Numbered from the stretch's first letter, positions 41,435 to 49,919 are shown. The stretch: DNA of 64,000 nt from Anaeromyxobacter sp. (GCA_016718565.1 JADKCZ010000008.1:62001-126000); one strand, 5' to 3'. The notes: a model not told the origin generated them from the sequence alone. A program made the numbers and translations.

Positions 41435-42271
41435 ATGGCCATGTCAATCAGGACGAACGTCGCGTCCCTCAACGCCCAGAAGAACCTGTACCAGACCCAG
41501 GGCGCCCTCGACTCCTCGCTGTCCCGCCTGTCGAGCGGCTTCCGCATCACCAAGGCGGGCGACGACGCCGCCGGCCTCGGCATCAGCACCAAGCTCGAGT
41601 CGCAGATCAAGAGCTACGGCCAGGCCGTCCGCAACGCCAACGACGGCCTCTCGGTCATCCAGTCGACCGAGGCCGCCCTCAACGAGCAGGCCAACATCCT
41701 GACCCGCCTCCGCGAGCTGGCCATGCAGTCCGCCTCGGACGGCATCGGCAACACCGAGCGCGGCTACATCCAGACGGAGACCACCTCGCTGGTCAACGAG
41801 CTGGAGCGCATCTCGCAGGTCACCGAGTACAACGGGACCAAGCTGCTGGACGGCTCGGCCGCCACCCTGGACTTCCAGGTCGGCATCAACAACAGCGCCA
41901 CCGGCTTCGACCGCATCAGCTTCTCCACCCTGAACGCCACCACCGCCACGGCCGGCCTCAACGTCACCGGCCTGAGCCTGGCCTCCAAGGCCTCGGCGCA
42001 GGCGGCCCTGTCCACCATCGACACCGCGCTCATCAACGTCTCGACGCAGCGCTCCACCCTGGGCGCCGCCGGCAACCGGTTCCAGAGCGCCATCGCCTCC
42101 ATCCAGTCCTTCTCCGAGTCCCTCTCGGCCGCCAACAGCCGCATCAAGGACGTGGACGTGGCCGAGGAGACCAGCCGCATGGCCCGCAGCCAGATCCTCA
42201 GCCAGGCCGGCGTCAGCGTGTTGGCCCAGGCCAACCAGATGCCGCAGCTGGCCCTCAAGCTCCTCGGCTAG
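41435..42271 (+). CDS. fliC: Flagellin FliC1
   Basis: A 278-aa flagellin made almost only of the conserved D0/D1 ends: MAMSIRTNVASLNAQKNLYQ, LSSGFRITKAGDDAAGLGIS and the C-terminal IKDVDVAEETSRMARSQIL ending in QLALKLLG. The middle is short, without D2/D3 outer domains. AAGGAG precedes the ATG. It is a close paralogue of the gene at 44178, with the 306 bases 41456-41761 identical. A GC hairpin follows. Confidence 0.97.
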   Translation: MAMSIRTNVASLNAQKNLYQTQGALDSSLSRLSSGFRITKAGDDAAGLGISTKLESQIKSYGQAVRNANDGLSVIQSTEAALNEQANILTRLRELAMQSASDGIGNTERGYIQTETTSLVNELERISQVTEYNGTKLLDGSAATLDFQVGINNSATGFDRISFSTLNATTATAGLNVTGLSLASKASAQAALSTIDTALINVSTQRSTLGAAGNRFQSAIASIQSFSESLSAANSRIKDVDVAEETSRMARSQILSQAGVSVLAQANQMPQLALKLLG

Positions 42272-42292
42272 CCGCACCGGTGTATTCTCTCG

Positions 42293-42322
42293 GCCTCCCC
42301 CCGGCTCGCCCCGGGGGGAGGC
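42293..42322 (+). terminator. Strong hairpin between fliC1 and fliD
   Basis: A perfect 12-bp stem GCCTCCCCCCGG/CCGGGGGGAGGC with a 6-base loop starts 22 bases after the fliC1 stop. It lacks a T run but is very stable and probably limits read-through into fliD. Confidence 0.6.
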
Positions 42323-42333
42323 TGGAGGTCTTC

Positions 42334-43719
42334 ATGGCGTCGAACTTCACGGCCAGCGGTCTGGCGTCGGGCATCGACACCGCGTCGATCGTCGACCAGC
42401 TGGTCTCGCTGGAGTCGCGCCCCATCACCCAGCTGCAGAAGCGCCAGACCGGCGTGCAGGCGCAGATCAGCGCGCTGGCCGAGCTGGTCACCAAGCTCTC
42501 CACGCTGGAGGCCGCCGCCAAGGACCTGGGCGCCACCGGCGTCCTGGCCGCCAAGGTCACCTCCACGAACACCGCCTTCTCCACCGCGGTGGGCGCCGGG
42601 GCGCTCTCGGGCCGCTACGCCGTCCGGGTGGACGAGCTGGCCCAGGCCTCCAAGTGGCGCTCCGCGGCCTTCGCCACGCCCACCACCGGGGTGCAGGGCG
42701 GCACGCTGCGCCTCACCGTGCAGGGCACCACCTACCCGGACCTCACCATCGCCGACGGCGCCAGCCTGGCCGACGTGGCCTTCGCCATCCGCCAGAGCGG
42801 GGCGCCGGTCTCGGCCACCGTGCTCACCGGCATGGACCCCACCACCCAGCTGCCCGCCTCCTACCTGGCCATCACCGCCCGCGACACCGGCTTCGCCGGG
42901 GCCGATCCCACGGCGGCCCTGCGGGTGGAGTTCCTCACCCCGGCCGGCGCCGGCCAGCCCCTCGGCTTCGCCGAGACCCAGGCGGCCCGGAACGCCCGCT
43001 TCAACGTGGACGGCCTGGACTTCAGCCGCCAGTCCAACGTGGTCGCCGACGCCATCGGCGGCCTGACGCTGACCCTCACCAAGGGCGGCCCCGGCCTGCC
43101 GGCCACCGGCACGGTCGAGGACCTGGTGGTCTCGACGGACGCCACCGGCACCCAGGCCAAGCTGCAGAAGTTCGTCGACGCCTACAACTCGGTCATGACG
43201 CTGGTGCAGAAGCAGCTCAACGTGAACAAGGACACCAACCGCGGCACCACGCTGGCGGGCGAGTCCTCGGTCCGCTCGCTGCAGGGGCTGCTGCACGGCC
43301 TCATCACCACCAGGGTGGCCGGGCTGCCGGGCGTCTCCACCCTGGCCGACGTGGGGGTGAAGACCGCCCGCGACGGCTCGCTCTCCATCGACGCCACCGT
43401 GCTCAACGCCGCCCTGGGGCGCGACCCGGCGGCCATCGACGCCCTCTTCTCCACCGCCACCAGCGGCCTCTCGGCGGTGGTCTCCTCGATGGTGCAGGGG
43501 CAGGTCAAGAGCGGCACCGGCGTGCTGGTGAGCCGGCAGAAGGGGCTCTCCGACACCATCAAGACGATGGACACGCAGATCGCCTCGCTGCAGCGCCGCG
43601 TCGACGCCTTCCGCCTGGCCCTGGTGAAGCAGTTCACGGCCATGGAGAAGACGGTCAGCAACCTCAAGGCCTCGGGCAACTTCCTCACGGCGCAGCTCTC
43701 CGCCAACAGCAGCGCCTAG
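42334..43719 (+). CDS. fliD: Flagellar filament cap protein FliD
   Basis: FliD caps the filament and helps flagellin polymerise. The 461-aa product begins MASNFTASGLASGIDTASIV and has LVSLESRPITQLQKRQTGVQ. FliD C-terminal features are FVDAYNSVMTLVQKQLNVNK and the coiled-coil end LQRRVDAFRLALVKQFTAME, followed by VSNLKASGNFL. The ATG at 42334 has GGAGG upstream; a GTG at 42280 would overlap the hairpin and was not used. Confidence 0.95.
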   Translation: MASNFTASGLASGIDTASIVDQLVSLESRPITQLQKRQTGVQAQISALAELVTKLSTLEAAAKDLGATGVLAAKVTSTNTAFSTAVGAGALSGRYAVRVDELAQASKWRSAAFATPTTGVQGGTLRLTVQGTTYPDLTIADGASLADVAFAIRQSGAPVSATVLTGMDPTTQLPASYLAITARDTGFAGADPTAALRVEFLTPAGAGQPLGFAETQAARNARFNVDGLDFSRQSNVVADAIGGLTLTLTKGGPGLPATGTVEDLVVSTDATGTQAKLQKFVDAYNSVMTLVQKQLNVNKDTNRGTTLAGESSVRSLQGLLHGLITTRVAGLPGVSTLADVGVKTARDGSLSIDATVLNAALGRDPAAIDALFSTATSGLSAVVSSMVQGQVKSGTGVLVSRQKGLSDTIKTMDTQIASLQRRVDAFRLALVKQFTAMEKTVSNLKASGNFLTAQLSANSSA

Positions 43720-43725
43720 CCCACG

Positions 43726-44007
43726 GTGGCCACTCCGCAGGACCTCGAGGCGGCGCTGGCCGCCACGGCCGCGGCCCTGGAGGCCGGCGACCCGCTGGCC
43801 GCCGAGCAGGCCAGCGACCAGCTGGCGGCGATCTGCGCCGACCTGGGCGGGCGCGGCACCCGGCTGCCCGCCGAGGGGCTGGCGCGCGCCGCCGCGCTGC
43901 AGGCCCGCTGCGAGGCGGCCGCGGCGCGCCAGCTGGAGAGGCTCGGCGGAGAGCTCGACCTGGCGGCCCGCTCCAGGCGCGCCGGCCAGGCCTATCGCCA
44001 GGGCTGA
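43726..44007 (+). CDS. Small helical protein after fliD, possible FliT-like chaperone
   Basis: A 93-aa Ala/Leu/Glu-rich helical protein (GTG start) 6 bp after fliD. Its size, helical makeup (AAEQASDQLAAICADLGGRG; LARAAALQARCEAAAARQLE) and position after fliD suggest a FliT/FliS-type export chaperone, but no diagnostic motif is seen. It ends RRAGQAYRQG. Confidence 0.5.
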   Translation: MATPQDLEAALAATAAALEAGDPLAAEQASDQLAAICADLGGRGTRLPAEGLARAAALQARCEAAAARQLERLGGELDLAARSRRAGQAYRQG

Positions 44008-44026
44008 GCGGCCCGCCTGGCCGGCT

Positions 44027-44053
44027 GGATCGGCCGGGCAGGATCGGCCGGGC
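44027..44053. repeat. 14-bp tandem duplication
   Basis: GGATCGGCCGGGC(A) occurs twice in tandem in the gap before the fliC2 promoter. Confidence 0.7.
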
Positions 44054-44097
44054 GGCCGGCGCGGGCGGCGGCCAAAACGGCCCAGCGAACGAGGGCT

Positions 44098-44124
44098 TAA
44101 GTCATCGCCGGGCCGGGCCGAAGA
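44098..44124 (+). promoter_or_regulatory. Sigma-28 promoter of fliC2
   Basis: TAAG, 15 bases, GCCGAAGA matches sigma-28 well and shares spacing with the flbD and flgM promoters. The fliC2 ATG is 54 bp further on. Confidence 0.68.
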
Positions 44125-44177
44125 AGTGGGTGAAGGACGAGTCGAGAGCCTCGTCACCAAACTCAGGAGGATTCCCC

Positions 44178-45014
44178 ATGGCCATGTCGATCCGCACCAA
44201 CGTCGCGTCCCTCAACGCCCAGAAGAACCTGTACCAGACCCAGGGCGCCCTCGACTCCTCGCTGTCCCGCCTGTCGAGCGGCTTCCGCATCACCAAGGCG
44301 GGCGACGACGCCGCCGGCCTCGGCATCAGCACCAAGCTCGAGTCGCAGATCAAGAGCTACGGCCAGGCCGTCCGCAACGCCAACGACGGCCTCTCGGTCA
44401 TCCAGTCGACCGAGGCCGCCCTCAACGAGCAGGCCAACATCCTGACCCGCCTCCGCGAGCTGGCCATGCAGTCCGCCTCGGACGGCATCGGCAACACCGA
44501 GCGCACCTACATCCAGACCGAGACCCAGGGCCTGGTGGACGAGCTGGAGCGCATCTCGCAGGTCACCGAGTACAACGGGGCCAAGCTGCTGGACGGCACC
44601 GTCACCACCCTGGACTTCCAGGTCGGCATCAACAACAGCGCCACCGGCTTCGACCGCATCAGCTTCTCCACGCTGAACGCCACCACCGCGGCGGGCGGCC
44701 TCAACGTCACCGGCCTGAGCCTGGCCACCAAGGCCTCCGCGCAGGCGGCCCTGTCCACCATCGACACCGCCCTGGTCAACGTCTCGACGCAGCGCTCCAC
44801 CCTGGGCGCCGCCGGCAACCGGTTCCAGAGCGCCATCTCCTCCATCCAGTCCTTCTCCGAGTCCCTCTCGGCCGCCAACAGCCGCATCAAGGACGTGGAC
44901 GTGGCCGAGGAGACCAGCCGCATGGCCCGCAGCCAGATCCTCAGCCAGGCCGGCGTCAGCGTGTTGGCCCAGGCCAACCAGACCCCGCAGCTGGCCCTCA
45001 AGCTCCTCGGCTAG
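44178..45014 (+). CDS. fliC: Flagellin FliC2
   Basis: A 278-aa flagellin, the same length as FliC1, with the same conserved ends. Differences lie mainly between codons about 110 and 195 and at a C-terminal Thr versus Met (QANQTPQLALKLLG). AGGAGG precedes the ATG. It has the best sigma-28 promoter of the two, so it may be the major filament subunit. It is followed by a hairpin and fliS. Confidence 0.97.
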   Translation: MAMSIRTNVASLNAQKNLYQTQGALDSSLSRLSSGFRITKAGDDAAGLGISTKLESQIKSYGQAVRNANDGLSVIQSTEAALNEQANILTRLRELAMQSASDGIGNTERTYIQTETQGLVDELERISQVTEYNGAKLLDGTVTTLDFQVGINNSATGFDRISFSTLNATTAAGGLNVTGLSLATKASAQAALSTIDTALVNVSTQRSTLGAAGNRFQSAISSIQSFSESLSAANSRIKDVDVAEETSRMARSQILSQAGVSVLAQANQTPQLALKLLG

Positions 45015-45037
45015 CCGATGACGTAGCCTCGCGAAGC

Positions 45038-45068
45038 GCCGCCCCGCGGCCAGAAGCCCCGGGGCGGC
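45038..45068 (+). terminator. Hairpin after fliC2
   Basis: GCCGCCCCG and CGGGGCGGC pair around 13 bases, 23 bases after the fliC2 stop. The downstream sequence CTCTCGCACTCT is only mildly T-rich. Confidence 0.5.
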
Positions 45069-45101
45069 CTCTCGCACTCTGGACGACCTACGAGGTCTGC
45101 G

Positions 45102-45488
45102 ATGATCCCCGCCGCACGTCGTTACGCACAGGCCCAGCGAGAGACCGCCTCCCCGGAGCGCCTGATGGTGCTCCTGTTCGAGGCGGCCCTCCGGAACATC
45201 CGGTCGGGCGCGACCGCCCTGGAGACAGGGCGGACGTCCGAGGCGACCGCCGCGCTCATGAAGGCCTCCGACATCGTGGTCGAGCTGCACGCCACGCTGG
45301 ACCGGTCCAAGGCCCCTGATCTCTGCGATCGCCTCGCCGAGGTGTACCGCTTCGTCTGCCTGCGGCTCTCCGCCGCGGCGCTCTCCCGCGACGCACGCGC
45401 TGCACGGGAGGCGGAGCGGGCCTTTGCACCCATCGCCGAGGCCTTCGCCCAGGCGGTGCACTCGATGGGCAGTGCGCCGGCGCGCTGA
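45102..45488 (+). CDS. fliS: Flagellin export chaperone FliS
   Basis: FliS binds flagellin's C terminus in the cytoplasm before export. The 128-aa helical product has the family start ARRYAQAQRETASPERLMVL followed by LFEAALRNIRSG, and the middle ALMKASDIVVELHATLD. It lies after fliC2, with a strong terminator behind it. Confidence 0.9.
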   Translation: MIPAARRYAQAQRETASPERLMVLLFEAALRNIRSGATALETGRTSEATAALMKASDIVVELHATLDRSKAPDLCDRLAEVYRFVCLRLSAAALSRDARAAREAERAFAPIAEAFAQAVHSMGSAPAR

Positions 45489-45517
45489 CGGGATCCAGCC
45501 GGCCTCGCAGGTCGTCT

Positions 45518-45552
45518 CGGGGTGGCGCGTCCGCGCCACCCCGTCTTGTTTT
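45518..45552 (+). terminator. Intrinsic terminator after fliS
   Basis: A perfect 12-bp arm pair CGGGGTGGCGCG/CGCGCCACCCCG, with a very tight loop, is followed by TCTTGTTTT. It ends the flagellar island and lies between convergent genes. Confidence 0.8.
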
Positions 45553-45581
45553 CGGGGCCGGCCCCTCGCGCCGCCGGCCGC

Positions 45582-46958
45582 TCAGCCGGCCAGGGCCCGG
45601 GCCAGCGCCGCGTGGCGCGCCTGCCGGTGCGGGCACTCCCACCCGGCGGCCCGCCGCTCGTCGGCCCGGGCCAGCAGCAGCCGGGCGTCGCCCGCCGCTC
45701 CCAGCCGCCAGGCCGCCTCGGCCGCCAGCAGCCACCCGTCCGGCCGGGCCCCCAGCGCCCGCTCCACCACCTTGAGCGCCCGCCCCGCCTCCCCCAGCTC
45801 CAGCAGCGCCTCGGCCTGGCCCGCCAGCGCCGACGGGTTGCCCGGCTCCTGCGCCAGGGCCCCCTCGAAGGCCGCCAGGGCGTCGCCGGCCCGCCCGCGC
45901 TGCAGCGCGATCACGCCGAGGTGGAGCTGGATGCGCGCCACCCCGGCCGCCGCCACCAGCTCGAAGGGGCCCTCGTGGGTGAGCCGCCGCAGCGACGAGC
46001 GGAAGGCCGCCTCGGCCCGGTCGAGCAGCCCGTCCCGCTCCGGCGAGCCCGGCGCCGCCGCCTGCCCCTGCAGCTCCAGGCCGAACGCCCGGAGGTAGTC
46101 GAAGTCGGGGCCGGGCCCGTCCCGTCCCTCGCCCCGCGCGGCCGACTCGCAGGCCGTCACCCCGTCGCCCCGCCGCAGCGCCAGCAGGCCGCGGAAGACC
46201 GCCACCCGGAGGAAGCTGCGGTCCGGTGGCTGGGCCGGCAGGAGCGCCCAGGCCTCCTCCAGCAGGGCGGCGGCCTCGTCGAGGCGCCCGGCCTCCATGA
46301 GCTCGAGCGCCAGGTAGCCGCGCGGCGTGACGTCGCCCGGCTCGGCCGCCACCCGGCGCCGCAGCAGGCCGATGTTGCGCTCCCGCTTGCCGCGCTGCAG
46401 GGCCAGCGAAGGCACGTAGCCGAAGTGCACCAGGTCCACCGGGAGGTCGGCCCGCCGGCCGCGGATGCGGGAGAACCAGTCGCCCACCCCCTCGTGCACG
46501 GCGCCGCGCCACTCCAGCCCCTTGGCGTGGCGCAGCACCCGCGGGAGCAGGATGGGCTCGCCGAGCCGCTCCCGCCCGGCCACCACGTCCTCCAGGCGCG
46601 CCTCCTGGCGCGCGGCGTTGTGCAGGCGGACCATCCCCAGGTCGAAGCCCCCGCCCGCCACCGCGGCCAGCAGCGCCGGCCCGCTGCCGGGCGCCAGCCG
46701 CTCGTCCGCGTCCAGCTGGAGGATGAAGCCCCCTCGGACGTGGCGCGCCGCCAGGTTGCGCGGCGCCGAGAAGTCGTCGTCCCAGGGGCGCTCCACCACC
46801 GTGGCGCCGGCCGCCCGGGCCAGCGCCACCGTGCGGTCGGTCGAGCCGGTGTCCACCAGCACGATCTCGTCCACCACGCCCCGCACCGACTCGAGGCAGC
46901 CTGGCAGCAGGACCTCCTCGTTGCGGGCGATGAGGCAGAGGGTCAGGCGTGGCGCCAC
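45582..46958 (-). CDS. Family 2 glycosyltransferase with TPR-like C-terminal half
   Basis: A 458-aa protein. Residues 1-230 form a GT-A glycosyltransferase domain: LTLCLIARNEEVLLPGCLES, EIVLVDTGSTDRTVALARAA and the metal-binding LQLDADERL. The second half is a run of Ala/Leu-rich helical pairs (GRAGDALAAFEGALAQEPGN; AEALLELGEAGRALKVVERA) typical of TPR units. This plan matches SunS-like or flagellin/protein glycosyltransferases. It lies convergent to fliS, so filament glycosylation is an attractive but unproved role. Confidence 0.8.
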   Translation of the reverse strand: MAPRLTLCLIARNEEVLLPGCLESVRGVVDEIVLVDTGSTDRTVALARAAGATVVERPWDDDFSAPRNLAARHVRGGFILQLDADERLAPGSGPALLAAVAGGGFDLGMVRLHNAARQEARLEDVVAGRERLGEPILLPRVLRHAKGLEWRGAVHEGVGDWFSRIRGRRADLPVDLVHFGYVPSLALQRGKRERNIGLLRRRVAAEPGDVTPRGYLALELMEAGRLDEAAALLEEAWALLPAQPPDRSFLRVAVFRGLLALRRGDGVTACESAARGEGRDGPGPDFDYLRAFGLELQGQAAAPGSPERDGLLDRAEAAFRSSLRRLTHEGPFELVAAAGVARIQLHLGVIALQRGRAGDALAAFEGALAQEPGNPSALAGQAEALLELGEAGRALKVVERALGARPDGWLLAAEAAWRLGAAGDARLLLARADERRAAGWECPHRQARHAALARALAG

Positions 46959-46983
46959 GGCGGCCTCCTCGCGGCGAAGGGGG

Positions 46984-47523
46984 TCACGGGCGGCTCCGCC
47001 GGGCGGGAGGTCCGCGGCGGGTGGCGCCGCGCCGGGCGCCGTCGCCCCGGAGCCGCGCCACCAGCAGGTCGCACAGCCCGGCCACGTCGTCGGCGTCGAA
47101 GGCCGGCAGGGCGCGCGGCGGCGGCTCGTCGGTCACCACCGCCACCACCCGGCGATCGGTGGCGCAGAGGAACTCGCGCGAGACGCGGCGCCGGTGGACC
47201 TCGATGCGCGGCAGGGGCTCGCCCCGCCAGCCCTCGGCCAGCACCAGGTGGCAGGGCGGGAGCAGCCTGGCCAGGGCGCGGGCCCCGCCGGCTGGCGGCC
47301 CGAAGAGCGCCATGGCGTCCGGCCCCTGGATGGCGGCCGCCACCGCCCCGGCCCGCCGCAGCACCTCGGTGTCCTTGCCGGGCCGGTCGAAGGCGTGCAC
47401 GTGGCTGGTGTGCTTGAGCACCGCCACGGTCACGCCGCGTGCCGCCAGCGCCGGGATGAGCCGGGAGAGCAGCCGCGTCTTGCCGACGCCGCTCGGCCCC
47501 GAGACCGCCACCACGGGCGTCAC
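46984..47523 (-). CDS. mobB: Molybdopterin-guanine dinucleotide biosynthesis adapter MobB
   Basis: MobB is a GTP-binding helper in molybdenum cofactor maturation. The 179-aa product has a P-loop VVAVSGPSGVGKTRLLSRLI, then VAVLKHTSH, and CHLVLAEGWRGEPLPRIEV. The GTG at 47523 overlaps the moeA stop (GTGA), so the longer upstream frame was not used. A low-complexity Arg-rich tail ends the protein. Confidence 0.88.
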   Translation of the reverse strand: MTPVVAVSGPSGVGKTRLLSRLIPALAARGVTVAVLKHTSHVHAFDRPGKDTEVLRRAGAVAAAIQGPDAMALFGPPAGGARALARLLPPCHLVLAEGWRGEPLPRIEVHRRRVSREFLCATDRRVVAVVTDEPPPRALPAFDADDVAGLCDLLVARLRGDGARRGATRRGPPARRSRP

Positions 47524-48686
47524 CCGCCCTCGCCGAGCAGCCACGCCGTCACCTCCGCGCCCTCCGGCAGGTCGCCGGTGTCGGCCCCCAGGCACAGCAG
47601 CAGGTCGGCCAGGGCTGGCCCCCGCACCTGGGCGGTGTCACGGCCCAGCGGCCGGGCCCGCCCACCGGCCTCGAGCCGCGCCCACACCAGCCGCGCCCGC
47701 CCCGGTCGGCCGCTGGCGGCCTCGGCCAGGCGCAGCGGCAGCTCGGGGCGGAGCCGCTGCCCGGCGCCGCAGAGCGCCAGCAAGGCGGGGCGCACGAACA
47801 CCTCGAAGGCCACCAGGCAGGCCGACGGGCTCCCGGGCAGGCCGAAGGCCGGGTGAGCTCCCCGCCGCGCGAAGAGGTATGGCTTGCCGGGCTTCATGGG
47901 CACGCCGTGGATCTCGATGGCGGCGCCGGCGGCCTCCAGCGCGGCCGGCACGTGGTCGCGCTCGCCCACCGAGACGCCGCCGATGGTCACCACCGCGTCG
48001 CAGGCGCCCAGCGCCTCGTCGAGCGCGGCGGCCAGCGCCTCCAGCCGATCGGGCACGCGGCGCCGCTCCACGGTGGCGCCCAGCGCCAGGCACAGCCCGG
48101 CCACCGCCGCGCCGTTCGAGTCGGGGGTCCGCCCGGACACCACCTCGTCGCCGGTGGAGAGGATCGCCACCCGCGGCCGGCGGACCACCTCCACCTGCCC
48201 GGTGGCCACCGCCTCGAGCAGCGCCAGCTGGCGCGGGCCGAGGCGCGCCCCGGCCTCCAGCGCCAGCCCGCCCCGCGCCACGTCCTCGCCGGCCGCCCGG
48301 ACGTTCTGGCCAGGGCTGGCCGGTCGGCGGAAGCGCGCCAGCCCCTCGGCGGCGTCCACCTCCTCCTCCCGGACCACGGCGTCGGCGCCGGGCGGCAGCG
48401 GCGCCCCGGTGAAGATGCGGGCCGCCTCGCCCGGCGCGAGCGGCGCGGCCGCCGCCCCGGCGTAGAGCACCTGGCGCACCGGCAGCGCGGCCGGCGCGCC
48501 GGCCAGGTCGGCGGCGCGCACGGCGTAGCCGTCCATGGCCGAGCAGGTCTCCTGGGGAGCGGCCCGCGCGGCCAGGGCCTCGGCGGCGAGGTACCGCCCA
48601 GCCGCCTCGGCGAGCGCGACGCGCTCCGGCGGCAGCGCGGTCAGGGTCGCGAGGACCGCGTCCCTGGTGGCGAGGAGCCGCTTCAT
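47520..48686 (-). CDS. moeA: Molybdopterin molybdenumtransferase MoeA
   Basis: MoeA inserts molybdate into adenylylated molybdopterin. The 388-aa product has ETCSAMDGYAVRAADLAG, FTGAPLPPGADAVVREEEVD, AILSTGDEVVSG, GGVSVGERDHV and PGSPSACLVAFEVFVRPALL, all MoeA landmarks. The ATG at 48686 starts the family-like MKRLLATRDAVLATL; an upstream extension lacks coding character. With mobB it points to molybdoenzymes of anaerobic respiration. Confidence 0.94.
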   Translation of the reverse strand: MKRLLATRDAVLATLTALPPERVALAEAAGRYLAAEALAARAAPQETCSAMDGYAVRAADLAGAPAALPVRQVLYAGAAAAPLAPGEAARIFTGAPLPPGADAVVREEEVDAAEGLARFRRPASPGQNVRAAGEDVARGGLALEAGARLGPRQLALLEAVATGQVEVVRRPRVAILSTGDEVVSGRTPDSNGAAVAGLCLALGATVERRRVPDRLEALAAALDEALGACDAVVTIGGVSVGERDHVPAALEAAGAAIEIHGVPMKPGKPYLFARRGAHPAFGLPGSPSACLVAFEVFVRPALLALCGAGQRLRPELPLRLAEAASGRPGRARLVWARLEAGGRARPLGRDTAQVRGPALADLLLCLGADTGDLPEGAEVTAWLLGEGG

Positions 48687-48972
48687 GGGGCAGCGGAGTG
48701 TCTCACGCCACCCCGGCCGCCGGCCACCAGGTGTGGACCGCGACCACACCTGACGTGGCCAGCCGGTCCCAGTTCCACGGTGGCATCGGGGCGCCCCATC
48801 CGGAGCCTGGGCTCGGACCTCCCGCAAGGGTTGCGCACTCCGCGGCTTGATCCATGGCAAGGCGCAAGGCCTGCATCCGGATCAAGTGAAATTCCAAAGA
48901 AGTATCGAGGGCCTGAGACGTGCAACTGGATTCCGGTCAAGAAGTCGCCTGATCTCCCCCTCGGAGGAACCC
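48687..48972. other. Divergent region moeA / FNR-like gene with inverted repeat
   Basis: A 286-bp gap with no clear gene. The half-sites CTTGATCC (48846-48853) and GGATCAAG (48879-48886) form a perfect inverted repeat with 25 bases between. TTGAT and ATCAA are FNR-type half-sites, but the spacing is far from the usual 4 bases. Confidence 0.4.
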
Positions 48973-49629
48973 GTGCTTTCAAACGCCCCCGTCACCGACT
49001 GCGCCGCCTGCAACCTGGGCATCGCCTCCCAGGGCAAGTGCCGGCTCACCCCGACCAGCCGGGAGTCCGGTTCGACGATCTGCGCCCAGGGCGAGCGGCC
49101 GCGGACCGTCTACTTCGTCAAGGAGGGGTTCGTGGCACTCTCCGCGGTCAGCCCGCGGGGTTCCGAGATCCTGCTGACGCTGCGCGGCCCGTCGTCGCTG
49201 CTCTGCACCGAGGCGCTGCAAGGGGAGGCCTCCCCCTTCGAGGTCCGCGCCCTCTCCCGGGTGCGGGTCTGCGGCATCGCCGGCGACGCGCTCTCGCAGT
49301 GGGTCGGACCGGAGAAGAGCGCCGGTCGCGTCATCCTCGACCTCCTGCTCACCGAGTCCCGCCAGCAGCGCGACGAGGTCAACTGGCGCCAGGGCGACTG
49401 CCTGGCCCGGGTGGCGCGGTTCGCGCTGGCCCATTCGCGCTTCCTGGCCGATCGCCCCAACGCGGTCCGCAAGCAGGTGGTGGCCCGCCTGCTGGGCATG
49501 CGGCCCGAGACCCTCTCACGCTGCCTCACCAAGCTGGAGCGGGACGGCGTGGTGGACGCCTCGCGGGGCGTCAAGGTGCTGGACCACCGCCGCCTGGCGT
49601 CCATCGCCATGGAGGACGCCGCCGCCTAG
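48973..49629 (+). CDS. Crp/Fnr family regulator with N-terminal Fe-S-type cysteines
   Basis: A 218-aa regulator with a cyclic-nucleotide-type fold and C-terminal winged helix (RKQVVARLLGMRPETLSRCL; TKLERDGVVDA). The N terminus shows CAACNLGIASQGKC (C-X2-C-X9-C), and another Cys occurs in SSLLCTEAL, comparable to the four Fe-S ligands of FNR. The GTG at 48973 has GGAGGA 3-9 bases upstream. It is divergent from moeA, so it may respond to oxygen and control molybdoenzyme use. Confidence 0.82.
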   Translation: MLSNAPVTDCAACNLGIASQGKCRLTPTSRESGSTICAQGERPRTVYFVKEGFVALSAVSPRGSEILLTLRGPSSLLCTEALQGEASPFEVRALSRVRVCGIAGDALSQWVGPEKSAGRVILDLLLTESRQQRDEVNWRQGDCLARVARFALAHSRFLADRPNAVRKQVVARLLGMRPETLSRCLTKLERDGVVDASRGVKVLDHRRLASIAMEDAAA

Positions 49630-49718
49630 CGCCGCCGCGCCCGCCCCACCTAGAGACACCACCCGGGGAATGCGGTAAAGGTTCGCGCGCGTTCCACCGG
49701 GGACAGGAGAGTCCACCC

Positions 49719-49919
49719 ATGTTCGGTCTCAGAATGCCCGAGCTGCTCATCATCGGGTTCATCGTGGTGCTGCTGTTCGGCGCCAACAAGCTGCCGGCGC
49801 TGGGCGCCGGGCTGGGCAACGGCATCCGGAGCTTCAAGAAGGCCTTCTCCGGCGACGACGACAAGCTCGCCTCCAAGGACGAGAAGCCGCAGGCCGGCGA
49901 GCAGGGCCCGAAGGCCTAG
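49719..49919 (+). CDS. tatA: Twin-arginine translocase subunit TatA
   Basis: A 66-aa protein with one N-terminal membrane helix (ELLIIGFIVVLLFGANKLPA), the conserved Phe-Gly hinge, an amphipathic helix (GLGNGIRSFKKAFSG) and a charged tail. It fits TatA, which forms the pore for folded proteins including molybdoenzymes. An AGGAGA site precedes the ATG. No tatB or tatC is next to it. Confidence 0.92.
   Translation: MFGLRMPELLIIGFIVVLLFGANKLPALGAGLGNGIRSFKKAFSGDDDKLASKDEKPQAGEQGPKA

Noticed and set aside
42280..42333. GTG start extending FliD
   Set aside because: The added segment is the terminator hairpin after fliC1, and the ATG at 42334 has a proper ribosome site.
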